A program made the translations under genes and the position numbers. A stretch of 64,000 nt of DNA from Doryteuthis pealeii (lineage: Eukaryota > Mollusca > Cephalopoda > Myopsida > Loliginidae). The stretch's first letter is position 1; every line of letters starts with the position of its first letter. The DNA lies in NCBI GenBank assembly GCA_023376005.1, contig CM042151.1, positions 78,812,944-78,876,943 on the forward strand. Direction: 5' to 3'. Below are positions 32,411 to 43,299 of the stretch, piece by piece. The notes beneath the pieces were generated by a model. It had not been told where the DNA came from. It did no database searches and saw only the letters and a list, made by a program, of their open reading frames with translations.

Positions 32411-32640
32411 ATGAAGTAGGAAGTGCGTGGTGTAATGGTTAAAGTCATAGGAAATGGACTCGTCACTCTGAGTTCAAATCCTGGACGTGGTAATTGCATT
32501 TCACTTAGTGCTAATACCCTTGGGAAAGGTATGAATTCTACTCTTCTTCCAGCTATGGGTAAATGGTAGGACAGACTGGACTCTTTAACCTTGGTTAGGC
32601 AACCGGTCTAGGAGAAGGAAAACTCTGAATTATTCTATTT
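32411..32640 (+). mobile_element. SINE family A
   Basis: Good copy: A box TGGTGTAATGG, B box GAGTTCAAATCC, CTATGGGTAAATGGTAGGAC, CTCTTTAACCTTGGTTAGG and CGGTCTAGGAGAAGG. Lies in the presumed intron of locus A. Confidence 0.85.
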
Positions 32641-33154
32641 GCATTATCAATTTATTTAGGTTAGTGTCATCATTAAAGAACTATGTTAATAAGTAATGAA
32701 TTCAAGCAAAATTAAATTTAAAAAAAAAAACAATATTCACTGCAGAAAAAACATGAAAAACACTATGTGTATTAGCACACTTTCTTCCATACCAAATCAG
32801 CAGCAGCTGAAGTCTTTGCAGACTCTGTGACTGTAGTTTTTACCCAAATTTATTACATATTTCATCTTGAAGTGCCATAACATTTTATTGTGAAAAGAGA
32901 TAATTGCAAATTGAATTTTATATATCAAAGGTAAAAAAATCAAAGGCAAACATGTGCTAAAGTGTTCATTAAAATATCTATGATTTCAAATTGCTTTATG
33001 GTACAACTGTGATATAATTTTATGGTATAACTGTGATAATGTTAAACATAATAATCAAAGATAACTTAAATTCAAAAAATACATTTTTCTGATTACAGTG
33101 GTTCATCTAAGCAAATGCTAACCATTTATTCATGATTATTACTAAATTGAACTA

Positions 33155-33405
33155 TGGGGGTGCTTGAGGTGTAATGGTTATCATCATGGACATAGTGACA
33201 TGAGTTTAAATCCTGGACCAGGCGGGTTGCATTTAATATAGTGCTAATACCCTTGGAAAAAGTTTACATTCAACTATTCTCTCTCCATCTATGGGTAAAT
33301 AATAGGACAGAATGGGATCTTTAATGTTGGTGTGGCACCCAGTCTAAATTCGGAATTCAAACTTGTTAAAAATTGACCTTGTGACACAACCAGCTGGGTT
33401 GCTAT
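33155..33405 (+). mobile_element. SINE family A
   Basis: Head with GGTGTAATGGTTA and GAGTTTAAATCCTGG, the CATCTATGGGTAAATAATAG block and a TTGACCTTGTGACACAACC end followed by a (TA)n run at 33403-33424. Confidence 0.8.
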
Positions 33406-33935
33406 ATATATATATATATATATACTCAATTGAACTATAAAAAAAACTTTTTTTTCTGCTAATTAAAAAAAAAAAAGGTATTTGTCCAGAATATCCAACT
33501 GAGGAAATGTCTACAAAAAATTATCTAGAATCTAATCTTATATGTACCCAGCTTTGTTTGGATTATATAGTAACCATCTAATTTTAAGTATACACTTTTT
33601 AAATCTTATATTTCTCACCATTAGATATATTTTTTCCTATCTTGTAATTTGGTCCCAAGTGAACTCAAATGAATTAAAGGGGAAATATAAATAACACCAC
33701 TGGATTTCTCAAATAAATGAATAACTTACATTCATCAAGATAAAAATGTCAGTTATTATCTTGAATGTATTATACTGAAAATTTACACTGCAATTCACCA
33801 ACTGCTATATTTCTAGCAACTAAGAAAATAGTAACTAATGGTCGATTGTTGATATATGATTTTCGGGGACTAAAATGTAATTATTCAGTAAAAAATGGTT
33901 TTCTGAGTATGACACGAAACTGCATCTGTTGGTTA

Positions 33936-34030
33936 GGTTCCAGTAGGGGAAATATGAAAAATGTGGAGCACCATTCACTACCATTATTTCCAAGTTTACT
34001 CTAACCCGGAGTGGTAGTATCCATTGTAAG
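33936..34030 (+). repeat. Fragment of the 91-codon retroposon
   Basis: Reverse complement of the family's TACCACTCCGG..GGTGCTCCACAT..CTGGAACC region, with small differences. It abuts the solo LTR. Confidence 0.55.
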
Positions 34031-34058
34031 GTTCAAGGTTATAATATATGGTATAACT

Positions 34059-34469
34059 TGTTGAAACGAACAAACTCCGACAAGTGTGTTAAACATATAA
34101 GAAGATGGACTTTATTACAGGCACATGGAATAACATATAACATGAAATACACATACAATGAAACAAGATATAATAAAAGGACACATTCAATAGTTACGTA
34201 CATGTACATATAAAATATAGAAGGAGTTATGGATAGTCCACAAGGTTGAAGTCATTTACTGACTTAATCCGTACGTGAGGGATAGAGATCCCCACGAGAG
34301 TGGGGTGTACACAAATGTCTAACCCATGTCATCCAGTCCGAGAAGAAGGAGAAAAAAGAATGAGAGAGAGTTTGAATCAGGCGCTTAAATACTACAGACC
34401 CCTGGTGGTCGGAAACGGAAACCCAGCGGGAAGATAACTCTTCCATGCAAAAGGCAGACAATCCCAACA
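34059..34469 (-). repeat. Solo LTR-like sequence
   Basis: Minus strand begins TGTTGGGATTGTC and ends TTCGTTTCAACA, giving 5-bp inverted ends TGTTG/CAACA over 411 bp. Inside, in the right order, are a promoter-like TATTTAAGCGCC and, later, AATAAAGTCC, a polyadenylation signal. No internal region next to it. The flanking 5-mers (TAACT, CCATT) do not match, so either the target duplication is eroded or the boundaries are slightly off. Confidence 0.6.
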
Positions 34470-34937
34470 CCATTAGGATCCAATCAATGGGTCAAATAGA
34501 TATGTTTAGAAATTATTCATATACAACAGAAATATCTGATGTCATATATCTGTAATATAATTTGTATGAAATAACAATGGCATTAAGTAACTATTCAGTT
34601 ATTTGATAATATAATTGAAGCAGCCAAAAGGATTATGATTAGATACTTGAAGTCGTTCATAAATTTCATTACTTCCGTAAGATGAAAAAAAAATTTAAAA
34701 ATCTTCGGAGTTTAAACAAAATTTTTTTTTTTATGTTTCTTCTTTTGAATGGACAAAATTTTTTTCAAGATAACCTTTATGCAATTTCATTTTGTTAAGT
34801 ATACTATTCACAAATTGGTCTGTTCAGCCACTCGCACAATTGCAGATTAAAAAAATTAAAAAAGATAGTGGACACTACGCCATCGTCTTTAGTAGACAGA
34901 AGGGTGCCAACACAAATATACGGAGGTAAATTTCACA

Positions 34938-34991
34938 GGGGAAGATAGATAGTCGAGTCCTTTTTCACGGACTGGGCTATCTATCTTCCCC
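34938..34991. other. Compact 54-nt hairpin
   Basis: Perfect 15-bp stem GGGGAAGATAGATAG / CTATCTATCTTCCCC enclosing an inner 5-bp stem AGTCC/GGACT and an 8-nt loop. It could be a small structured RNA, a small foldback, or chance. Too short and interrupted for a typical microRNA precursor. Confidence 0.5.
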
Positions 34992-35412
34992 ACTTCCAAC
35001 CAAAACAATACCGACAGATACAATAAATAAATAAATAAATATGAATAGATAAAATTATTTAAAAAATACATATGCTTTTCCATGAACGGTGTATCGTCAA
35101 CACGGTGTAATTATTAGAGCCACACCTAAATAATTCCACGCAATAAGAAAAAATAAATAACAAATTTACAGTGAAAATGTTTATTTAATAAATTATTCAA
35201 CATGGCTTAACGCTAAACAATGAGGTGACTGACTGAATATATGAAATATGATCTCAATATGAAACGAGCAATCTTCTAAAAGAGCTGGTCGAATACGAAG
35301 CAGTGAACAGTCATCGAAACTATTAAATTTAAATATGATAGAATATGAAACAGTCATTGAAAAGACGAATTTTGTTCTAGTTAATTATTGAAATAAAACT
35401 TCAAACACTTAC

Positions 35413-35565
35413 TAGATAATCAAGTACGTAAATTTTGGTGATTTCTGTGTTTGAAATAGACGAGATGGATTAGGATTCACGCCATAATCCGTTCGATGCT
35501 TGAAACGGTGTCATTTATTTTATGTCCCTTGTGGATGAAGAGCACCAATGAAAGAACACCGTTTG
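35413..35565 (-). other. Candidate first exon of zinc-finger locus A
   Basis: Minus strand ends CTTGATTATCTA then GTAAGTGTTTGAAG (donor at 35412-35407). The same pattern recurs at 46.72 (-), 50.39 (+) and 58.17 kb (+), with a shared upstream block around ACAGAAATCACCAAAATTT. The intron start is also conserved with 46.7 kb. No long frame, so probably 5' untranslated. It lies 3.1 kb upstream of terminal exon A on the same strand. Confidence 0.5.
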
Positions 35566-35591
35566 CATCAGATATCTAGGATATTTTTTTT

Positions 35592-35819
35592 GGACCATAT
35601 GACCTTTGGCACCCCTTTTTCGATCTCGTTTTATCAGGACATTTTTTTTATTTCTACCGTCAAAATCCGGTTGTTTGTTAGGGGTTAGGATTAGGAGTTA
35701 GGGTTAAGAGTTAGGGTTAGGGTTAGTTTTATAATTTAAAAAAAAACCCTCTAAAAATCATCTGTTAACAATGTCCTGAAACAAGATCGAAAAAGGGGTG
35801 CCTAAAGGTCACATGGTCC
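35592..35819. mobile_element. MITE family T1 near first exon A
   Basis: Starts GGACCATATGACC, ends TCACATGGTCC, with a TTAGGG-type tract at about 35680-35727. It lies about 180 bp upstream of the donor of first exon A, where the promoter would be expected. Confidence 0.8.
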
Positions 35820-35827
35820 CTTTTTTT

Positions 35828-36049
35828 GGTAATCTTCAACTTGTTCCTCGTAAATTCCTACTACTATAAAATAAACTGAACCCTCATTTTATGTTTGCAA
35901 TAAATGTTTTTAAATAAAGAAAATATATCCAGTATTGTAAAATAATGTGTGCAAGAAAAATAAAACATTTATTACAAAAATACGGACATAAAATGAAGGT
36001 TCAGTTTATTTTATAGTAGGAATTTACAAGGAACAAGTTAAGGATTACC
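35828..36049. mobile_element. MITE family T3, short copy
   Basis: Starts GGTAATCTTCAACTTGTTCC, ends GGAACAAGTTAAGGATTACC; near-perfect long inverted repeat with CTGAACCCTCATTTTATG arms. It stands 8 bp from the T1 MITE. Flanks CTTTTTTT / CCCTTTTT are compatible with an 8-bp duplication. Confidence 0.8.
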
Positions 36050-36424
36050 CCCTTTTTTTACTAGGTTTTTATTTCACACTTATCTTGATTCTTGTGGAAG
36101 TTTTTTAGTAATTGTAAAACGTCAATTAAAAATCGATTAATAGTCTAGTTTAAAAGCGTGTTAAGGGGAACCTGAAGCCGAACGTTCTTAGACCTAATTT
36201 TCTAATGCAAGTATCATTGGGGAACGAAAAAAAGTTTGGTCTGTTTACCAAAGAAACCAAATTAAACCAGTATTCAATTGCTTGTTACATCCTCAAGAAA
36301 TGTTTCGGTAAACGGTCCAAAGCTGTTGTGTTTTCTAAAACTTCTCTTATTACCTAATGATTAATGTATAAAAAAAAGTTTTAAAAGTTTTACTTTTGAT
36401 TACCCTTATCATGCATTTAACTTG

Positions 36425-36426
36425 GA

Positions 36427-36460
<34 letters not shown>

Positions 36461-36875
36461 CTGTGTGTGTGTATTTGGGCAGCATTCTTTCATTTATGCA
36501 TGTTGAATAAAAACAAGACACATCTCCTGTTTAACAATTTTATCTGTGATTTTTTCAAGTTTTCTGGCCAACTTTTTAATATTTGGGTGGAATTCATGGA
36601 TTAGTCCACCAAAGTTCATGTCCCGAGTACTTTCGGCTCTTCGAAGTGCCATCAATTCTCCTCCTTCAAGCCTCCACATCCATTAATATAATTTGAAAAA
36701 CTGGAACACATCACCCCTGGTGATGGCACTTTGAAGTGCCGAAAGTACTCGGGACATGAACTTTGGTGGACTAATCCACGAATTCCACCCAAATATTAAG
36801 AAGTTGGCCAGAAAACTTGAAATATCACAAATAAAATTGTTTAAACAGGAGATGTGTCTTTTGTTTAATTCACCA

Positions 36876-36925
<50 letters not shown>
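36425..36925. repeat. Long inverted repeat bounded by (TA)n runs
   Basis: Arms of about 150 bp (about 36507-36655 and 36718-36872) mirror each other: GTCCACCAAAGTTCATGTCC and AAGTACTCGGGACATGAACT. (AT)n tracts cap both ends (36429-36453, 36878-36923). Both arms are open in the same sense (ESTRDMNFGGLIHEFHPNIK), hinting at a coding origin. Confidence 0.75.
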
Positions 36926-37167
36926 CTAAATTGGAAGTAGTCTTCATGAACAGAAGGCTTGATATACAAATGGAGTTGAAAAAATTATTGGTTATTCCTC
37001 TTAGCCTATTTTTTATACCAAAACCGGTAATTTGATTGGAGTGACCCCCTCAATGAATTCAGTGAAAAACATAAATATCACCACTGGATTCCTTGTAAAA
37101 TTATACCCAAGAAAAGTTTTGCTTACATTTGTATTGCCAGACAGATAGACAGAGACACCACAAATAT

Positions 37168-37290
37168 AGTAATGTTTCTTCTTTCGAATGAAAATTTTTT
37201 TTCAAGATAATAGCAATTTTTATGCCAGCTTCATTGTGTTAAATATAGGGGTGGTAAATTTCACAGGGAAAATTGGTGGTACCTAGGATA
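37168..37290 (+). repeat. GGTACC-family repeat
   Basis: TTCTTCTTTCGAATG..TTCATTGTGTTAAATAT..CACAGGGAAAATTGGTGG, matching 45.73 kb (+), 34.72 kb (+) and 2.74 kb (-). Confidence 0.65.
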
Positions 37291-37559
37291 TTGTTATCAT
37301 TTTTGTTACCTTCCAGTTTTCAATTCTAAAATGAAATGTGGTGCCGATATTGACGTTTGTATTTTGTCAAAATTTTGCAGGCAATATGATTGATACATGG
37401 GAAATATATTATTTGTGTATTATTTTAAATATATACAACCTCCAACATAATCCTGATAATTTCTATCAAACTCTGTGATTTTGATCCACATAGTGCTTAT
37501 TCAATGGCTGAACGTAAAAGTGCCAAATTTTTACTGATGTAACTTCGCTTGTGAGCAAA

Positions 37560-38034
37560 AACCAAACTCCATTTTTGGTACAAATAATGTTCAATATATG
37601 TAGAATAATAATTTAAAGGAAAAGAAAAATTATATGTAGTGCCACATTGTGATTTTTTCACTTATTGATCTTGCATTGAAAAAATCAGAAATCATTAATA
37701 ATGTAAAAAGGTTAATTTTATGCTTATTTTGATAACATTTTTGAATTCCTCAGACCTAAAAGCTTCTATAACCCAATTTTTAGGAGTAGGGGAGCTCTAG
37801 AACACATTTTATAGACAAAAATAGATTACAAAATGTCGCCATTTTTCGCCATCCTTAAATTTTTTGAGTTTAAAATCAACATAACTCGGTGAATTTTTTG
37901 AATTGGAAGCTCAAATTTGGGGGATTGTCTAACTTTAACCTAGACTACACCTGTACAAAATTTCAGAAAAATTGAAGTGGGTGGGTGACAATTTTTTTTT
38001 TCCTGATGATTTGACATGGAATTGCCCTAATATA
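37560..38034. repeat. Foldback repeat family F, right-hand part
   Basis: Ends GATTTGACATGGAATTGCCC. Carries GGAAGCTCAAATTTGGGGG, ACACCTGTACAAAATTTCAG and CTCTAGAACACATTTTATAG, as in the 52-kb copy. The left arm is poorly preserved here. Confidence 0.65.
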
Positions 38035-38749
38035 TTTATGTATAGTAAGCCATGCACATCTCTATTAATAAAGTTAGAATGCTGATACAATTTGCATGAG
38101 AAGAACAAATGAGTAAAAAAAAAGAAAAAAAAAAGAACAATCCATTATCTTTTAATTTGTTTAAGATGACAATTGATCTTTAACATCCATGTATGACGTC
38201 GAAGGACTTGACATCCGGTTGTAGTCTTTACTTCATGTGTGTGTGTACTGAAGGTTTTGTGCGTTGGTGTGAATTTACAAGATTATCATAGCAGATTCCT
38301 TTTTTTAGTAAACCATACAGTTACAGCTTCTGCTTCTGATTATTTGTAAACAAACCAACTGACGATTTGTTGCACTTATATTATATCTAACATTAGAATT
38401 TCATTGTAATTTCAATATTGATTTCTTTTAAAATAGCTATTTCATGTTATTGGTGTTAGCATATGTAAAAAAAAATATTAAGTTTTAGCATTTTTTTTAA
38501 ATCATACATGTTAATTTTAATCAGAGGTTAATAGAGATTTTGCACTTACAATAGGTGAAATAAATAGTTCATGTTATTATTAACAAAAGAAAGACATGTT
38601 TTTATATTAAAATAGTTTTTATTTATTCAAAAGAAAAATGTAGATATGTCTATTTAAACAAAAATACAGTTTTTATTGACAAAATATTTTTTATATTTAT
38701 TTAAATAAAAGCATCTTGTGCAGAAATGGTAGCACACAATTTGTAAAAT

Positions 38750-39200
38750 TTGTTTTCTATGTGCCTCTCCTGCCAGATGAATTCCTTCAGATAGGAATCC
38801 AATTGAGATCTCTGGCATCTTTAATAAATTGTTTATGGTGATTCCAATAGCTCTTAATTGCTTGTGTGTGTATGTTATTTTCTGTTAACAAAAATATGGG
38901 AATGGTTAACAGTCTCAAGGGAAAATCCCAAATCACGCTCAATCAAATGGTAGGCTTTCCATTCATCAGAGAAAATAGTATTTCCCAGTAATTCTACCTT
39001 ATTTATTTTGGGGAATAATAAGGTCACTTAATTCCCTTTTTATCAACTAATTCCATATAGCCAATGGCAGGCTTGGTGCTTGTATTAATCAACCCAAATA
39101 AACATAATGCCATGATGGTATTTTGGTTTGTGTGAAAAAAATGATTTGTCGATCTCAATGATTTTTCCAGGACCACCAAGTTATATTGGGTTATTTATAA
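38750..39200 (-). pseudogene. Merlin-like transposase relic (IS1016/ISXO2 family)
   Basis: Minus-strand translation, with frame changes, gives the order typical of the ISXO2-like transposase domain: GGPGKIIEIDKSFFSH, then KPKYHHG, then TSTKP..GYMELVDKKG, then LFSDEWKAYHLIERDL, then LETVNHSHIFVN, then HTQAIKSYWNHHKQFIKDAR. The EID and DEWKAY segments hold the catalytic Asp positions and the ..SYWN.. segment the last acidic region (here Lys precedes Ser where Glu is usual). Stops interrupt it. DNA transposon relic. Confidence 0.75.
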
Positions 39201-39428
39201 AACATTGTGAACATAGTGCTCTGAATGATGCATAAATGTGGATCATGGCATTTTTTTTGGGGGGGGGGATATTTTGGCTCCAGACATAAATGGCAAATAT
39301 ACAGGTATGGAGAGAAAGCTTCAAATAAAAAAAATGACTTTGAACAAATACTAATTCTGCTTTTGAATTTTTAGTTATTATTTTGGTATTTCCTTGTATA
39401 TTTATCTATGCTTCTGTAATGTTTTGTT

Positions 39429-40019
39429 TGGTTTGGTTTTACGGCATATCAACCCCAGTGTGTCATTTAATGCCGATAACGTTTTGAAATAAATCAATTC
39501 TTAATGGATAATACAATTTATTTATAAACACATTTTTCTATTTAACCCATAGATGGGACCCTAACAGGTACTACCACTCCGGGTCAGAGTGGATCAGGGA
39601 GCAATGGTGATGAAGGGGTGCTCCACATTCCCCAAACCTCCAAAACTGGAACCTCACCATCAGATAGAGTTTAACGTCATTCCCAGGACATGTAGACCCG
39701 CAGCCACCGCCTTCTAGCACCCATATGATAAAAAGGGTTTGGGGCTTGCCATAAGAGCAATAGGGTTGGGAATATCATATAGGTGCTAGGGCTTGACGTG
39801 ACCAGACGATTAATCGGAGGGGGCCTCTCCGACCGCCCGTATAGCCCAAGATAGGGCCAAAGTGGAGTATTGCAAGTCATGAACTGCTCATCTACCTGGG
39901 TTCTATCCTTAAGCATCACAGGTTGCCACCCACGGCCAACAGGTGGCTCCATTGGGGGAGTCTTACCCCTCTGCAGAGGTGCAGTCGGTGCATTCTAATG
40001 CTCCAGCTGACAGGGCGGT
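39429..40019 (-). mobile_element. 91-codon retroposon, complete copy
   Basis: The element is bracketed by GTAATGTTTTGT (ending at 39428 and starting at 40020), a target duplication of about 11-12 bp. Minus strand begins ACCGCCCTGTCAGCTGG and ends in AAACC repeats. Best-preserved copy in the window. Confidence 0.8.
39677..39952 (-). CDS. 91-codon ORF of the retroposon, second intact copy
   Basis: Starts MEPPVGRGWQPVMLKDRTQ and ends MGARRRWLRVYMSWE, same length as at 28562-28837. Shared core: DEQFMTCNTPLW, SERPPPIN, STYMIFPTLL and LWQAPNPFYH. Differences are mostly single residues with no indel. Function unknown; no domain recognised. Confidence 0.3.
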   Translation of the reverse strand: MEPPVGRGWQPVMLKDRTQVDEQFMTCNTPLWPYLGLYGRSERPPPINRLVTSSPSTYMIFPTLLLLWQAPNPFYHMGARRRWLRVYMSWE

Positions 40020-40289
40020 GTAATGTTTTGTCCACTTCATAGACACTTTGCAACATTCACATGTTATTTCACTTGCAAGAAGACATAGTTAAAGTGTCTT
40101 TTGTAATCTAAGAAACAGACATCTCAAAAAAATTTCTATCCATCTTACACACTTTCTTTTTCAAAGTTTTATTTTTTCAAAAGGTACCACATTGCTTGGA
40201 TAATGGATACTATGTGATCAAATTAAAAATTAAAACTTAATTTTTTTTTTAAAGTGAAAAATATTTATCAAAACATTATCATTATTAAA

Positions 40290-40368
40290 AGGGCCAAAGT
40301 GGAGAGTTGCATTTCATGGACTGATTAACCACCAGAGTTCCAGCCTTTCATTTCATAGGAAATATTTC
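40290..40368 (-). repeat. Fragment of the 91-codon retroposon
   Basis: GGGCCAAAGTGGAGAGTTGC..CATGGACTGATTAACC..CAGAGTTCCAGCC matches the family's minus-strand ORF start region. It was once contiguous with zinc-finger exon B, before the T3 MITE inserted. Confidence 0.6.
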
Positions 40369-40992
40369 GGTAATCTTCAACTTGTTCCTCGTAAATTCCT
40401 ACCATAAAATAAACTGAACCCTCATTCTATGTCCATGTTTTTGGAATAAATGTTTTATTTTTCTTGCACTTGTTATTTTACAATACTAAATATATTTTAT
40501 TTATCTATTCTAATATTCACTTCAATATGTATATTCTAAAAGTTTTTATTTTGTGAGAATGGTTAGTTTTAAAGTGGGGGTTCGTTTTACACTTCAACTT
40601 TTTACTCGCACATTCCTACCATAAAATTAGGCTAGGCAAGTAAAAAGTTGAAGATTACCTTTTATTGTTCTTATTTCTTTTTTGGCTTTGGTACTCTAAA
40701 ATAAAAACGTCAGAATTTAATCATCGTCGAAAAAAAAAAATTATGGTCAAGGAGGGTCCAATTTATGTCTAAATTGTAAAACGAGCCACCACTTTAAAAC
40801 TAACCATTCTCACAAAATAAAAACTTTTAGAATATACACATTGAAGTGAATATTAAAATAAAGAAAATATATTTAGTATTTAAAATAACGGGTGCAAGAA
40901 AAATAAAACATTTACTGCAAAAACACGGACATAAAATGAGGGTTCAGTTTATCTTATGGTAGGAATTTACGAGGAACAAGTTAAGGATTACC
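40369..40992. mobile_element. MITE family T3, long copy
   Basis: GGTAATCTTCAACTTGTTCC ... GGAACAAGTTAAGGATTACC, 624 bp. Exact 8-bp target duplication AATATTTC at 40361-40368 and 40993-41000. An inner palindrome (AAGTAAAAAGTTGAAGATTACC versus the start) suggests that a smaller inverted element is nested or duplicated inside. It inserted just past zinc-finger exon B's stop. Confidence 0.88.
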
Positions 40993-41002
40993 AATATTTC
41001 TA

Positions 41003-41634
41003 CCCTGTGTGTGTCAGCATATGACGTTTGAGATGTGAATTTAAGGAGAATCTATGGTCACAAATTTCACAATGGAAACGTTTCTCTCCAGTGTGTGTCA
41101 ACAAATGTTGTTTGAGATGTGATCTTTGAGAGAATCTAACACTACAAACTTCACAGTGGAAAGGTTTTTCACCAGTATGTGTTAACATATGTCGTTTCAG
41201 ATCTGAATTTTGTGAAAATCCAACGGCACAAAATTCACAAGAATATGGTTTTTCTCCAGTGTGCGTTAATATGTGCCGTTTGAGATCTGAATTTCGGGAA
41301 AATCTAACACCACAAAATTCGCAGTGGAAAGCTTTTTCTTCAGTGTGTATTAACATGTGCCGTTTGAGATGTGAATTTAGAGAGAATTTACTGTCACAGA
41401 TTTCACAATGGAAAGGTTTCTCTCCAGTGTGTGTTAACATGTGCCGTTTAACACTGGAATTGCGGGAAAATGTAGCTCCACACATATCACAATGAAAGGG
41501 TTTCTCTCCTGTGTGACTTCGTATATGGATCTCAAGATGGGATGTTGAGGGAACCTTTAATCCACAAATCTCACAGTGTAACAACTTTCATTTTCATTAC
41601 TATCCATGTTTTTCAAATACAGTCAAGATGAAAG
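41003..41634 (-). pseudogene. C2H2 zinc-finger terminal exon B, damaged
   Basis: Acceptor TTTTTTTCAG ends at 41635. An ATG at 41607-41605 starts MDSNENES but, relative to paralogue A, one base is missing at about 41586, so that frame stops after 16 codons. The finger frame (from about 41584) has no ATG at its start; the ORF only opens from a TTG. Seven C2H2 fingers follow with HTGEKPF linkers, then TAG directly after THTG. Fingers 1-5 are close to those of paralogue A. The T3 MITE starts a few bases past the stop. Probably a pseudogene; an internal Met could still start a shorter array. Confidence 0.8.
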
Positions 41635-41898
41635 CTGAAAAAAAAGGAAAAAACAAATTAATAAAGCAGTCAAATGAGAAAAACACAAAATTAAATAACT
41701 TATATGATGAACTTAGTAAATAAAGAATCTACAAGCACCATATAACTTATATTAGAAAGAGGTACATCTGAACCAGATTGGTCCTATCTTTTTAAAAAAT
41801 AAATAGAAAAAAATTTTTTTTTTTACAACTAATTATTGTTGCCTATTCATTTTATATACAATCATCTTAGCATGCAGGAATACCTCATCAGTGATGTA

Positions 41899-42249
41899 CA
41901 GGTTGTCCATAAAGTCTCTTTAAAACTTTATGGATGTATTACTAAAGCAAAAGAACAGACAAATATGAGGAAATTATTATAAAATGAGGAGTAGATATTG
42001 AAGTTCATTTGCCTCACTTAATTCACCTCTACAAGGATACCATTAGTTGCACAAAGCACGTTAAGACCATACTTGATTTCTTACCATATTTATTGTAGCA
42101 TAGTCTCATCAATAGTTGCAATGACATCAGAGCTCTTATGCTTTAGGTCAGTGAAGTTGATACATGATATCTTTAGCCTAACCCCACAGAAATAAACCCA
42201 GGGGAGTGATATCTGGTGAACAAGGTAAAGAAACTTTATGGATGCCCTG
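41899..42249 (-). mobile_element. Tc1/mariner-type relic, internally deleted
   Basis: Ends CAGGTTGTCCATAAAGT and ACTTTATGGATGCCCTG, each next to TA. Minus-strand translation, with breaks, gives the transposase C-terminus: SPDITPL, LFLWG, TDLKHKSSDVIATIDETM, and ..LRATNGI. About 350 bp remain of a 1.2-1.3 kb element. Confidence 0.7.
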
Positions 42250-42416
42250 TATTTCAAGCAGTCATTCATTGTGATAATTTTTTAGCATTACAATTAAATT
42301 GTTGCATGAGTGCAAGAGAATTCCAAACAAATGTTATGCATATGTGAGTGGGAACTTTTTGTGAAATTCACAGCAGGGATTTTTAGCAATCATGGCTGGA
42401 TGGTTACTGTTTAATG

Positions 42417-42569
42417 GCATATCCAGTTGTTTATTAACAGACGATTTTTAGAGGGTTTTTTTAAATTATAAAACTAACCCCTACAAACAACCGACTGTTG
42501 ACGGTGTAAATGAAAAAATGTACTTATGAATCAGCAAAGCAAAAGGGGTGCCTAAAGGTCATATGGTCC
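42417..42569. mobile_element. MITE family T1, half copy
   Basis: Right arm intact (GACGGTGTAAATGAAAAAATG..AAAGGTCATATGGTCC). The left arm is reduced and the telomere-like core nearly gone. Confidence 0.65.
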
Positions 42570-42571
42570 AG

Positions 42572-42875
42572 AAAATCTACCTACAATCAACTAATTATGG
42601 GGTTTTAATTAAAAGGGTCGGGTTTAGCTCAGTGGTAGAGCACCCACCAAGGAATCACAAGGTTCCTAGTTCAATACCAGTCCCCGCCAACTCAGCCCAT
42701 GCGTAGCACAGATTAGGTAATCTCAATGTGATAAAGTGGGGAGCTGACTGTAGGTGTGGCACCATTCTTCAGCAAAAAGAATCCTCCTGGTCTAGCGCTA
42801 GCAAAAAGAGGATAGATTTCCTCATTGTCCGGCTGAGGCAACTCTGCCAACTTTACTTTTTAATCAAAACTTATT
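42572..42875 (+). mobile_element. SINE family B with flank, left arm of an inverted pair
   Basis: Head GGGTCGGGTTTAGCTCAGTG with a good A box (TAGCTCAGTGG) and B-box-like TAGTTCAATACC, body GATAAAGTGGGGAGCTGAC, end TCTGCCAACTTTACTTTTT. The 45 bp before the head plus the first ~40 bp of the SINE recur inverted at 43493-43576. Confidence 0.8.
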
Positions 42876-43299
42876 GTATTAGCAGAAGACTCAAAAACTG
42901 TAAATTACAACTCTGATTATTACACTTATAATCTCCATACTTCTGGGAGTTGTCAACATCAAATACATGTTTTTTCATAACTCTACTACATACCAGTATT
43001 AATGTATATTAACCTATATTTTAGCAGCATAAATTTTTCTGTGGAAATATTTCAGGTATACTTGGCACATCTGAACTAGGTGGACCCTATTCGAAAAGAT
43101 CCTTTTTTATGGAACAAATTTTTGTTGCAGAAGCCCTTCCTCCACTTAGGTTACTTGACAGATTTAAAAATTATTGACTTTCTATAATTTTTCAAAACTT
43201 ACAAATTACATGATTGATGGATTGATTTCAACAACATGCCAACCTATCTAGTGTTATTTTAGGTCTAAATGTTAGGGAAACAGATTCATTGTATGTTCA

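Noticed and set aside
42619..42692. Possible functional tRNA gene
   Set aside because: A and B boxes are good, but the acceptor ends do not pair convincingly and the sequence continues into a SINE body shared by other copies.
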